A DNA stretch of 64,000 nt from Perilla frutescens. Lineage: Eukaryota; Streptophyta; Magnoliopsida; Lamiales; Lamiaceae. The translations under genes and the position numbers were made by a program. The DNA is taken from assembly GCA_026008535.1 (NCBI GenBank), contig BRKX01000003.1:64195001-64259000 (forward strand). Direction: 5' to 3'. The notes below the pieces were generated by a model. It searched no databases. It saw only the letters and a program-made list of their open reading frames with translations, and had not been told where the DNA came from. Positions 24,901 through 35,921 of this stretch are shown one piece after another (positions within the stretch are counted from its first letter, which is position 1; each line of letters begins with the position of its first letter).

Positions 24901-25587
24901 TCACTTCACCTCTTCTTGATCTTACCTAGAATATTGATCATTATAGCAACACCAATATTAAATAATATTCGACTTGAGCAATAAAACCACACGTTCAACA
25001 ATCATTCCATAGCAATAAACTACATAAGAACATGATTCCTAAACACTATTATAACACGAATTCACGCTACAAATTCAAAGGAAAAAAGTTCACACATCTG
25101 TATAACCGAAAATTCATCAATTAATACATGTTTAAAACAGTGTACGAAAGGGGAAAAAATGAACAATTCATCGTCAATATGATACCTGCGCGAGAAAAGA
25201 TTCGGCATCTTCTCTGCGGAAACAAAGCAATCCAATCGACTTCGCCCCGTCGGTGTCAGAAATCAGCACGAACTCGTTGTTAGTGTTGCTCACGGTGTAA
25301 ACCGAAGTTCCGGTGAGCCTTCTCGCTACATGCTCTGAATTGAGCGTTGCCGCCGCCTCCGAGGTGGCAGTCTGCTTCCCCTGACGCTGCGACACGGAGG
25401 CGAAAGGCAGGGACAGTGGCGGCAGAGGTGGCGGAGGAAGGAACGCCGGTAGAGCAGCTCCGGCGAGCCGCTTGGCGTCGTCGAGTCGAGTGGCGAGCTG
25501 AGTGCCGAATCGGTGGAAGAAGGTGGAGAGGGAGAGGAGGGGATTGGGAGGGGTGGCCACCGAGGGTTTTGCAGAAGATGACTCCAT
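21970..25587 (-). CDS. TIC22: TIC22 chloroplast protein import factor (8 exons)
   Basis: TIC22 works in the plastid intermembrane space and helps preproteins pass from the outer (TOC) to the inner (TIC) translocon. Exons on the minus strand are 25186-25587, 24863-24925, 24151-24225, 23696-23746, 22925-22984, 22757-22828, 22252-22287 and 21970-22062. All introns are GT-AG and all junctions phase 0, giving 283 aa. Landmarks are an N-terminal Ser/Pro/Ala-rich targeting region, GTSVYTVSNTNNEFVLISD, SIGLLCFRREDAESFLAQ, KVVPITLDQVYMLKVEG, FRFLPDPVQIKNALE, RGFDGVPVFQSDLLVVKKK, KRYCPIYFQKEDIE and WEDLIFIPPG. The protein is slightly longer than Arabidopsis Tic22-IV (about 268) because of a Pro-rich N-terminal stretch. 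The start is the first ATG, after a (CAG)n-containing leader. No broken frame is seen. Confidence 0.95.
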
Positions 25588-25652
25588 TGTTGTTTCCTCA
25601 GTAGCAGCAGCAGCAGCAAAAGCAAAAGTGGAGTTACATGATATTATTTAGA

Positions 25653-25694
25653 TTGGGCTTCTTTTCTCTCTCCATTAACAATACTTATTGGGCC
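25653..25694 (-). promoter_or_regulatory. Site II-like TGGGCC/T motifs upstream of TIC22
   Basis: TTGGGCT (25653-25659) and TTGGGCC (25688-25694) lie 65-107 bp upstream of the TIC22 start codon. TGGGCC/T (site II) elements are common in promoters of plant growth, ribosome and organelle-import genes. A similar pair stands upstream of RRP36. Confidence 0.45.
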
Positions 25695-26087
25695 TACCAC
25701 ATTATTCTCAACACCGCCTCTGGTCATTTGTCTTTCTAGCTTTCCAATTTCAATAATACTGCTTCTAAAAAATATTCCAATACGTTTTTCCTTTTTTATA
25801 TGACAGCAAATTGAGAACACGAATTTCTTTTACCATTAATCAAATTGAAGATGAATAATTTTTAGTCCAGCTACAAGAGCATGTTTGAGTCACTTGATGC
25901 TTGCACTAATTATACCTTCCGACTTATCGAGTTACAATATGGAAAAAAAAATGTTCTAACAAAATTCTTGGTGATTACTTCACGCCTGATAACACTAAGA
26001 TGGTTGCTCCACCAACTAGAAAATGAGAGACGACCCAGTAAAACAGGGCAGAAACAATTGCTAAATAGCCATATAGAACAGGTGCTG

Positions 26088-28598
26088 CTACTGGTCTCCT
26101 TGTTCCATAGGGCGCCGATACGGAATGTATCTGTGGTCCTTGGCAGCATTCTTCCGCCTCTTTTTCTCGATAAAAGACTCTAGTTTCCCCGACTCCTGAT
26201 CGATAATAAAAACAAGAAATTCATCATCATATATGACCAATAGTAACCACAAGCCTAGATGAAAAATGTCATAAATCAGTTGGTGTACCTTGAGTTCTTT
26301 GTATTTCTCAGCAAGCTTTTGCGTTCGGATTTCAGCTGCAACCAAACACATGATATCGTTATGATTTAAATCTTGACGGCCAATTTCTACATCAACAAAC
26401 ATAATGAAACTACATGATCACAGAGAGGCACAAGGAGAGGGGAAAATTACATTTTTTCAGATAGTAAGGTTGTTTTCCTTTCTTTGCAGCTTCCCTCTCT
26501 TTCTTCTTATGCTCAGCCAGAATATCCTTCTCTGTACGCTTTGTTGCTGCTGACTTCAATTCTTTATCCTGGTCCAGATAAAGTAATTAAGGGCGTTGGA
26601 GTTCTAACATCAGCAACTACTTACAGGCAGCAGCAGCAGCAGGCACTAGAGATGAGATATAGATACGAAACTTGTAAAATCACTTACAATCTGAGATATT
26701 CGGCCCTTCAGTTCATTAATAGCTTCAGGATCTTTTGATTTCTTCATCTGTTTCTTAAGCTCCTGTAGATGCCAGAACCACAATTAATTTGAAGAAAACA
26801 TTGCGCAAAAGCACCTATGCTAAGAGACCATCTGAATTTTGAATGATACCTCTTTCTCAGCAGGAAACGTATTCTCATAAATAAAATTATATCTCTTCTT
26901 GAACCTACAGTTCCAGAGAATAATGTTAAATATACTACAAGAAATATATCATGACAAAACAACTCCAGATATCCAGAGATATTATTTTATTATGAATGAA
27001 TAAAGATATCCGTGCACAATCACTAGGACGACAGTTCTACTAGTATCTGCATTTTCCTAATGCAAGCGCGAATATTGTCCCTCAGAGACATTTCTGAGCA
27101 CCTACAGCATAGCACACAAAAAGGAACCTAGCTGAACGTAAAAGCTTACCCTTCCACATCAAGATTGCCACATAATGATTCAAAACGAGGATCCCGTACC
27201 ACCTGAAGATGAATTATAAAGTAATTTTAATGATAATAAACTGGAGAGAAAATACAAGAGGATTGTTTTTGAAAAGAGATAACAAGCAAGCAGCAAAAGG
27301 CAAGACGAACATATAACCATCACCCACTTTGCAAAAGTGATTTGATCCAAAGTAGCACGGCTTACTTTATGTAGATAATGCATATTTCTAATTGAAAATA
27401 TCTGTCCTGCAGAAGCTTGGCATAAACAGAACCATGTTACAAGTTGAGGATTGCATAATGAGAAAGAATGGCTATGAAAGTGAATATTAAGAGATAACAT
27501 TAGTTTGCTTTAATGCTTCAATATCTTCAAGAGGGTAGAGGACCTTGAGTGAGCTTCAAATAATAGGGAATATTATAGTTCCAGGAAATCCCATAAAAAA
27601 AATTGTCCTTCCCTCCCCTCCTAAAGTCAGATATACCCTGCCTGATCCTTAGTTAATTTATTCAGATGAACATGAGGCCTCAAATCTAGAAACTCCAAAA
27701 TGTGAGTGAACAGGCTACTAGGCTAGTGTGGACAATTATCAGCACTTGCATCCAAGAAACAAAACATACATCCACAGCTACTCGCACACTCAAATCCTAA
27801 AGTATTCTCTGGTCTCCGCGTGAAGATGTAGCATAAGGGTGCCACAATTTAATATCATAGACTCCTCATGAAAAATATTATATTTTATTGATGCACTGAT
27901 GAGGTATGACATGGTGAGTATGTTCGTGGGAAGGAAAATTCCATAAAATTACATAATTCATACATTAAAAAAACTTCTAAAGATCAAAACATGTCACTGA
28001 AAAAGATGAAAAGATAACAACATTCGTTCATAAATTTAAAAAAAAAAAAAAAAAAGCACATACCTACCTTTTTAGGCACCTGGATAACTTCTCTTAATCT
28101 ACTGACAGGTTTCTTGCTACTTATTTCCATCGGCCTAAACATATCAACAATGAGTAAGTAAGAGACAGTTCTACAAGAACGCAATGCATAAAAAATAAAA
28201 CAAACCAAACCAAAACAAAAAACTGCAAGAACATAAAACCTATTCTTATTAGCTCGACCGCCTTTGTTCTCCGGATTAGGCCTCCTGTAAACCATATCAG
28301 AACCATCAGACCTTGCCCTCAGCAGCTCCTCAAATGTTACTTCAGCAGCAAGCTCACGCTCTATTTCATCCTCCTATATAAATTAAATAGGACAAAAATA
28401 AACAACTTTTTACGTGATTTCTTACAAAAAATCAAACTAAGAAAATCACAATTGATATCCAACAAAACGAAAAATAGACGAACACAATTTGGGGCAGATG
28501 TGATTACTCACGTCTTCAGAGGAAGAAGATTCATGGTCATCACTGTCATCGAACTTAATTTTCGTTGAGGTTGCGGCTGTGTCCTCGAATTTCTTCAT
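26088..28598 (-). CDS. RRP36: rRNA-processing protein RRP36 homologue (9 exons)
   Basis: RRP36 is a nucleolar factor of the small-subunit processome needed for early pre-rRNA cleavage and 18S maturation. Exons on the minus strand are 28512-28598, 28240-28373, 28068-28134, 27150-27202, 26850-26904, 26688-26762, 26451-26568, 26289-26335 and 26088-26195. All junctions are GT-AG and the phases agree, giving 247 aa. The N-terminus is acidic (SDDHESSSSEDEDEIERE). It is followed by the family signatures RPMEISSKKPVSRLREV, VRDPRFESLCGNLDVEGFKK, YNFIYENTFPAEKEELKKQ, a Lys/Glu-rich coiled coil, GKQPYYLKKSE, LAEKYKELKESGKLESFIEKKRRKNAAKDHR and a short C-terminus. Human RRP36 has the same order of blocks. 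The 3' end is 500 bp from the TIC22 start, same strand. Confidence 0.93.
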
Positions 28599-28721
28599 CT
28601 CAACTGAAGAAGAAAATTAAGAGAAAAATTTAAGTAGACAACGAGCAATCAGTGGCAAGGGGGAAATTCAGACCGAACACAAATTTAGATTTTAATTCTA
28701 AGATGAAGTTTCGCTAGAAAT

Positions 28722-28813
28722 GCACCGGCGAGCCGCTTCGCACCGCCGTGGCGAGTTGTGAGTTGAGTGCCAACTTGGTGGAAGAATGTGGAGGGTTTTG
28801 CAGAAGAAACTCA
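28722..28813 (-). pseudogene. Fragment of TIC22 exon 1
   Basis: Read on the minus strand in the TIC22 frame it gives SSAKPS, then TFFHQVGTQLTTR, then AKRLAGA. This matches the TIC22 N-terminus (SSAKPS ... TFFHRFGTQLATR ... AKRLAGA) with about a dozen residues deleted in the middle. The start codon has become CTG-AG and no downstream exon is present. At the DNA level GAGGGTTTTGCAGAAGA and CCGGCGAGCCGCTT are shared exactly with 25444-25580. It lies about 120 bp upstream of the RRP36 start codon, inside its likely promoter or leader. Confidence 0.85.
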
Positions 28814-28874
28814 GCGATAATATATATTGATATTGACATTGACATTGTTTTGTTATTTTTCTGTCTATGAATTA

Positions 28875-28896
28875 TTGGGCCTACAGCACGGCCCAA
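28875..28896 (-). promoter_or_regulatory. Paired site II-type motifs upstream of RRP36
   Basis: TTGGGCC (28875-28881) and its inverse GGCCCAA (28890-28896) flank 8 bases. The TATTGGGCCTAC context also occurs upstream of TIC22 at 25687-25696, so it may have arrived with the duplicated TIC22 5' fragment. A role in RRP36 transcription is inferred. Confidence 0.4.
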
Positions 28897-28899
28897 TAT

Positions 28900-29648
28900 T
28901 ACTAGTAATTAAAATTTCAATTTTCTGTTGTAACATTTTCTTCTATAAATATATTATCTTAGGAGTATTAGTATATCTTGATTGAATAAAATAGAAACTA
29001 AATTATCGTGTATGAAAAAAGGTCAAGCCCTCAACCTAATTAAGGTTTTTGTCTTTCTAGCTTTTTGTTTCCAATTATATTGATTTTTTTAATTGTTTTA
29101 TGTACAAGCATAATTGTATGTGCATCAGATCAAGAGTAGAGAATATACCATTAAAAGCTTGAATTTATTTGGACTATTATTTAGTCCAGCAAGGTGAAGA
29201 AGATCTATGTTTTTTCAACTCCCTATCTCCCACCCCTCCGTCTTTTTAATAGTAATGCTTAAGCCCAATCATGACAATATTAATGAATGAGTAATATAAT
29301 TTCAAATATTAAATTGTAATCTGATTAAAATCTGCAAGACGTACTACGTACTGGTCTTGAATACAATACCTCTTCAAATTTTAGTCTGGTTGAACTTATT
29401 TTAAGAGTGGAATCTACTCTCTCTCTCTCTCTCTAGAAACAAACCTCATATTACGAAAAAAAGGGGAATGGAAAAAACGAGACTATTCTCAGCACCTAAA
29501 ATTCAATTTAGATGCAAACTTAATCACAAGCGCTATGTGATCTTTAATCACTCAAAAAAAAGAAGATAAACAACTGCGGAAAGTAAAAACTATAAGAAAG
29601 CATGCAAAAGAAGATAAACTTGTCTGGGAATAAAGTAAAGAACCCAAC
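28900..29648. other. Intergenic DNA where further KAR exons would be expected
   Basis: No ketoacyl-ACP reductase exon 3 (VLVNYARSS-type sequence) can be found on either strand. A (CT)n tract lies at about 29418-29436. Otherwise AT-rich without features. Confidence 0.5.
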
Positions 29649-30122
29649 CTTGCAGCCAGGTTTCCCTAGAGCCAAAGCAAGAGCTTGGCCGATTCCTCTA
29701 GAAGCGCCAGTTATAACAATAACAGGGCCTTCTACTTTCTGTGCCGCTTCAGTAGCCGATTGTTCGATGGTCGCAGCCTGCACAGACAGTTCAATAAGAC
29801 CAAACCAAAATCACGAACTCAATGAAATTATGACAATAAAGTCATTGAAATCATGCACTAAGCACCACTTCCCGAGCATGGCTCTTCCCTAGTTCCACCA
29901 ATTAACACAATTGCTTCAAGATATCCCAATTAACAAACCACTTCCACCACAAAATCAAAATTAAGGAAACTAAAATACCCGATTGTCTTTCAACCCTGCT
30001 TCTCGGCGCCGGCGGCGGAGAGATGACGCGAGTTGGTGACTCTGTGAAAATGAAGAATTGGGGAAACTAAACTTAGGGTTGTGCGCTGGAGTTGGATAAT
30101 ATTCTATCCTAGAAGATATCAT
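29649..30122 (-). pseudogene. 5' fragment of plastid 3-oxoacyl-ACP reductase (exons 1-2 only)
   Basis: Exon 1 (29979-30122, 48 codons) encodes a Ser/Arg-rich chloroplast transit peptide: MISSRIEYYP, then FSFPNSSFSQSH, then LRRRRREAGLKDNR. Exon 2 (29649-29777, 43 codons) encodes ATIEQSATEAAQKVEGP and the NAD(P)-binding start VIVITGASRGIGQALALALG (TGxxxGxG motif), then GKPGCK. Junctions are GT-AG in phase 0. The full enzyme has about 320 aa including the Ser-Tyr-Lys active site, but nothing after GCK is present before RRP36, which lies on the same strand. Reading through the donor adds a hydrophobic tail and a stop at 29544. The preserved frame suggests a recent loss or a transduplicated gene piece. 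A fatty-acid synthesis role can only be claimed for the parent gene. Confidence 0.8.
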
Positions 30123-30394
30123 ATTACTATTAATATATCTATAAATGAAGCATTTTAATTTTAATTAAAGTTTTGGTGAAGTTGGTTAAGTTACTTTTTT
30201 AATTTCAATATGCCCGTGTTCGGATTTCAAAAGTAGCATTTTTTTTACTAGCCAGATATTTTTATTCTATATAAAATTTTATCATCCTAAATATTTTTAT
30301 AATTTATCTTCTTAACTACCATTTTTTTCAATGAATAAAATAAATAATAGATATTTTGATTATTTCAATTTTTTAGTTTCCTAATATAATTTTA

Positions 30395-31442
30395 TTTTTT
30401 TTACGCACATAGACTACGGATTTGAAACCAATGTAGTCTTAAGAAACTAGAGTCACGCACATAAATTACGGTTTTCAAATTAACGTAGTCTTAAGAAACC
30501 AAATACGCGTACATAGACTTCGGTTTTGAAATGACCGTAATCTTAAGAAAAAAAATACGCACATAGACTACAGTATTTTGGAAAACCGCTGTCTTAGACT
30601 ATCCACATCAGTGACCTCATCCAACTCAACCTTCAAATAAAATATTAATTTCTCTCTCCTCCAAATCAACAACATCCAACTTTATATAATTTATTCTCCC
30701 ATCAGTGACCTTCATCCAACTCAACCTTCAAATAAAATATTAGTTTTTTCTTTTCTTCCAACCTACATAAAATATTTATCATTTTATTTTTTTTAATAAG
30801 AACATGTTATTAAAATAATATTTTTCTCTTGCATCTAAAAAAATATTAATTAATTTATTAGAATTTTTTCAATTCATAATTAATTTATTAGATATATTTT
30901 TTGAATTCATAATTACAAAAAAAATACTCATACAATTATAAATTCATAATTTACTTGACAAAAAATGAAAATTACAAGAGTGAAAATAAAATATAATTAA
31001 ATAAACTATAATAAGAACACGTGAAATTCTAAATTACGAGTACATAAGATGTAAATTACATAGAGGAAAAAAATTATGAATTTTAGAATTTTTTTTTAGA
31101 TAATTATATAAAAAATTGATATTTTAAACTCATTTATATAAAAATTATGTGGCATCCAATGAGAGGGTGCCACATGTGCAGGTCAAAAGCACCAAAAGAG
31201 GTTGGCCATCCGCCTTGGGTCACAATATTTGGTGACTTTTACATTAATTTTATTTTTTTTGTTTTGTCTTGTAGTGGTGACTTTTTTGAAGAAAGTCACC
31301 GGTGGGAGTAGTCTTAAGGAACATAGACACGCACATAGACTACGGTTTTTGAAAAAAAACCGTAGTCTAAAACCAATAGACTACGGTTTTTTCAAAAACA
31401 CCGTAGTCTAAATAGTGTAGTCTATGAGCATTTTTCTTGTAG
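30395..31442. mobile_element. CACTA-like non-autonomous remnant with ACTACGG repeats
   Basis: Four to five tandem units of about 60 bp (CACATAGACTACGGTTTT ... ACGTAGTCTTAAGAAA) fill 30395-30600. An inverted pair (GACTACGGTTTTTGAAAA / AAAAACCGTAGTCTA) lies at 31336-31420, and the stretch closes with TTTTTCTTGTAGTG (31429-31442), a typical CACTA terminus. No matching CACTACAAG start was found, so the left end is lost or degraded. Between the repeat blocks there is AT-rich filler with no transposase. Confidence 0.45.
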
Positions 31443-33286
31443 TGACTCACATATTTTTCATACAAGGCTATGTTCGAAAATGTATTTTCAAAAAATAAGA
31501 CATGTTTGAAAATATATTTTTGAACATACATGATCAAAATATATTTCTAATATTAGTTATTCAAATTTTTCAGTTATATAAAATAAAATATATTTCTAAT
31601 ATTAACTATTTAAAATAATAAAGCTTAAAAATATATTTATTTTTTAATATCGAAGATTCATATATTCACATTATAAAATGTATTGTATTTATTGTTATAT
31701 TTTTCCCTTTTGACTAATCTAGTGGTTGTTCTAATAAAATTGAATCGTGAATAAATCATTTAATTGAATTGAAATTGTTTCGATGAATCTATAAAATCTA
31801 TGATTTAGATCATTTCTTCCTCTATTATATCAGTTCCCAATTTTCTCCGTTTATCTTTATTTGCATTTAATTAATCATTTATCTTTAGTAGATACAAAAC
31901 AAAATTAAATCTTGAATGCTCTACCTATCTAATACTTAGAAGATTGACGTTGCAGTACTCATATTATGATTAAGTTTTTAGTCTATATGGAATACACTCT
32001 TGCTCAACATTGTAATACAGATACTTCGTATACTTGTGGATAGCTAATGAGAAGTCGATTAATTGTTATGTAATAAAATAAATATTTAGTTGAGAAGTGC
32101 AAGAAATGATATTTAAAAAATAAATTGTTATATTTACCCAAATTTAGCAGCTAAAGTCTACATTTTTAATTATAACATTTGTACGTGCTATTATAAAAGT
32201 AGTATTATGCTCTAACATAATAGTGTAATTAAGCTAAATTTTTACAGAGTTAAAATAGTATTAGAAAAATTAGTAGTGTTCTAAAATGAAATGTTGTATA
32301 CATAATAACTTTTTAGGGCCGCTTTGAGACAATATGGGGCCCGAGTCGAAATAATGAATACGTTTAGAAGTAAAATATTTTTTTAAAAGATAATACACTA
32401 ATAGGTTTTAAGGAAATTCATTTAGTATTTATCGTTTTATCAACAATAAAATCACTTTTAAATGTTCTAAATCCCAAAATGTGACATATTACTCAACTTT
32501 AAAACTTACTTCAACAAAAAAAAAAATTGTCATAATTAGCATATCCAATAATATTCGATAGGTAATATATGCATTGTGAAATGTTTATTTATTTATATAA
32601 TATATCCATATAATTTTCTATTTAATTTTATGTCCCGGGTTCTATTAACGTATACTTTAATTTTGAAAATGAATCAAATCTATTAATATTTAAGTGTTTT
32701 TCAAATGTTAGATAAGTTATATGGTTAAAAAATAATTTGTTAGAGATTAAGACATGATAAACTTTATTCAGAAATCATAGATTTGATCATTTATATATTT
32801 AAAATACTTGACTTCAAAAGAATTGTTAATCGAAGGTGGATAATACATATATTTATTTAGCTAACTATTTTAAAGAAAACAATGAGATATGAGGAGATAA
32901 GCTCATTTGCCTCATAATAGAAATGACATAGTGTTATTTCATTTACACACACACATATTCTTGATTTATATATATCTTAATTAAATTACTTGTAATAAAA
33001 TTCAAATTAATATATTCACTTATGAATATAAATTCAAATTAATATATTCACATTAATATTAAAAAAAATTCTTTAAGTTGATGAGTAATTGTGAAGTTTA
33101 TTTTGATAAAATATGTAATTTTTTTAGAAATAACATTTTTATGATTTGGATGGCATGACATATTTTTACAACTTAATTACTTTGATAATATTAATTAATT
33201 TATCTTTAATAAAAATAGATGAATGACCAAAACAACATTTCGTTATATATACTATCTTTAATACAAATATATAGGTGATGATAATT
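31443..33286. other. AT-rich intergenic DNA, nothing recognised
   Basis: Very AT-rich with poly-A and poly-T runs; no ORF above chance length and no clear repeat structure. Confidence 0.4.
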
Positions 33287-33940
33287 TTTTTGGTGCTCGT
33301 ACACATTTACATCGCTCTTTTGCAATGAAATTGTTTCAATTTATGTACACTATATAACATTTTTGCTATTTTTTTATCTATTTCAGTTCACTAATATTTG
33401 AATTATTAATATTACATGATGTGAATCAGTAATTTATAAGTAAAAATTTTAATTCAAGTATATTGAAGAAATTATTTATAATTCCCAATAATTAAATTAT
33501 TATATACTTGACCAATTATGAAATTCAACATGATTTTAAAAATATTTTAATAATGTCACCTTTTGAATTGTGTGAAATACAACATCCCTAAATTGTTGCT
33601 AATAAATAAATAATTTTTTTGTGCTCGTATAAGTTTACATCGCTCTTTTGCAATGAAATTGTTTCAATTTATGTACATATATAACATTTTTGCTATTTTT
33701 TTATCTATTTCAGTTAACTAATATTTGAATTATTGATATCACATGATGCGAATTAGTAATTTATAAGTAAAAATTTAAATTTAAGTATATTCAATAAATT
33801 ATACTTATAATTCTCAGATAATTAAATTATTATATACTCAACCAATTTTGAAATTCGACATGATTTTTAAAATATTTTAATAATGTCACCTTTTGAATTG
33901 TGAAAAATTCGACATTCCTAAATTGTTGCTAAAAATAAAT
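33287..33940. repeat. Tandem duplication, two units of about 325-330 bp
   Basis: TTTTTTGGTGCTCGTACACATTTACATCGCTCTTTTGC at about 33287 recurs as TTTTTTGTGCTCGTATAAGTTTACATCGCTCTTTTGC at about 33616. The following 300 bases match throughout, ending in CACCTTTTGAATTGTG and CCTAAATTGTTGCTAA. Differences are scattered, so the duplication is not very recent. Confidence 0.8.
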
Positions 33941-35346
33941 TAGAACAAACATTCATCATATAAAAGAATAATAATAAAAATATTTGACATGAATGCATGA
34001 GATATGCATTGTGTGTAATGTGTATATATATATATATCCTATATATATATATAATTTATATCTTATTGGTTTACAAAGACATTAATGAATTGTCTGCCAT
34101 TTAATTAAAAAATAATATGTTAGTTGAAATTAGAAACTTATACACACACGCACATATCAAATTGATGCACCAATCGAAATTATATATGTATTTTAAATAT
34201 AATATTATGGAAGTCAATAATAATATTTATTAATTGTACCATATATATGCATCTTAAATGAATGATCATTTGCATAAAAATCATGCTAGAAATTTTATAT
34301 CTACTACTATATGATAATAAAAAATTCATATTGTAGATTTATTAAACTACCCTATTGTGCTTAATTTAAATGTATTATATGGATATATTAATTAAATTCA
34401 ATTTTGTAAAATAAGGATCTTTTAGTAGATTCATATGGAAACTAATATATTATATTAGATTTTACATTATAAATACATATTATATATTATATTATACAAT
34501 TACCCTTAAATTAAAGTTGTAGTAGGAACATAATAGGTAAACCAAAATTTGAAAAATATCACACTTTTATAATAGTAGTAGATATTGATTAAATACTTGA
34601 TGGAACATACTTGTGTGAGACCGCTTAACGGGTCTCTTACATTAAACGGATCTCTACCCGACCCGACCCGGATATATATTAAAAAAATTATAGGTTTTCT
34701 TCCAGCTCGAAATTATACGTTTTCTTCCAGCTCGGCGATTCAACCTCGCGATCCAACCTCACGATTTCCGCCCAAAAGCACGACGCACGATTCAACCTCA
34801 CGATCCACAGTTCAACCCTTGCTGCAATCAACACGATTTAATGGATAAATCGAGCAATTTTCCCTCCGGTGAAATTTCAGTAAATTCCGACAAAGAAACA
34901 CTGGCAACAAACGGTATGTGTTCTTAGTTTAGGAGATTTGTAATTTTGTTCCAATTTTTCGACAATAATTAGGTATATGAAATTATGCATACCGATTGTT
35001 CGACAATATGTTCCTAAAAGGAATTTATTAAAATTTTGATTTCGTAATCTGTTATTGTTATAATAATTATAGAACTGATTTAAGATTCGTAATTTTCAGA
35101 TATCCTTATAATTGATGATGAATAAAAGGGTAAAGATGTAGAAACAACATCTATCAATGATGATGAATCTGTTATGTTGGAAATTGTATTTAAGACAGTG
35201 GTGATACTTCACATGGTAGTCAGTGATACATGTCATCACAGTTATTGACACTTCTCTGTTTCTGCCTCAATAATTAAATTCATTATGAATGTTTGTTAGT
35301 GGTACATGCTCATCATCATAGTAATCCTTCGCATAGGAATTAGTGA
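33941..35346. other. Intergenic DNA with one possible first exon
   Basis: Mostly AT-rich. A GC-richer patch at 34610-34910 starts with a TGTGTGAGACCGCTTAACGGGTCTC motif, seen widely in plant repeats. It includes an ATG at 34841 opening 23 codons (MDKSSNFPSGEISVNSDKET...) that end at a good donor, ACG/GTATGT (34911). No matching downstream exon is recognisable, and the CACTA element begins at 35350. Confidence 0.3.
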
Positions 35347-35730
35347 TATCACTACAAGAAACAAGAGAAATAGTAACAAAAAATTAACGACAAAATTCTA
35401 AAATTGCCGCTAATTACATTTTAAGTTGTTTTATAATTTTATTTTACTCTATGTAATATGACTTTCCTGTGGGCCCATATGAAAAGTGAGAGTTTAACAA
35501 ACCCAGTCGTCTTCTTAACTAGTTATTTTTTTCTCTCTCTCATCAAATTCATTCTTTTTCTTCTCCTTCTTCTTCAATTTATTTTTCCTATTTTCAATTC
35601 TTCTCGACAAATTTTAATCAACACTTCTTCACATTTCTCTCCTTGTTATTACAATTTATGGTTTGATTTTCAATCCATCGATCACATATTTTTTCCGTTA
35701 AACTCATTGAAAATCTAGATAATCTCTGAA

Positions 35731-35921
35731 GATCGAGCGAAAATTGGAGCTGAAATCAATTGGAGATCTCGAGAGGAAAAGTCGATTGGAGCTTTCATTT
35801 GTTCGATTCGTAGATCCAAAGGTTAAGATCAAGCGAAAGTTGGAGCTGAAATCAATTGGAGATCTCGAGGGGAAAAGTCGATTGGAGCTTTCATTTGTTC
35901 GATTCGTAGATCCGAAGGTTA
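35731..35921 (+). repeat. 96-bp tandem duplication in the CACTA leader
   Basis: GATCGAGCGAAAATTGGAGC (35731) recurs as GATCAAGCGAAAGTTGGAGC (35827), and both copies run through GTTCGATTCGTAGATCC with only a few differences. The second copy ends GAAG/GTTAG, a possible leader splice site. Confidence 0.8.

Noticed and set aside
26931..26950. ACTACAAGAAATATAT resembling a CACTA terminus
   Set aside because: Within an RRP36 intron with no partner end or duplication; likely chance.
34841..34911. Possible first exon MDKSSNFPSGEISVNSDKET ending at a GTATGT donor
   Set aside because: Attractive start and donor, but no downstream exon; I could not connect it with any protein family with confidence.
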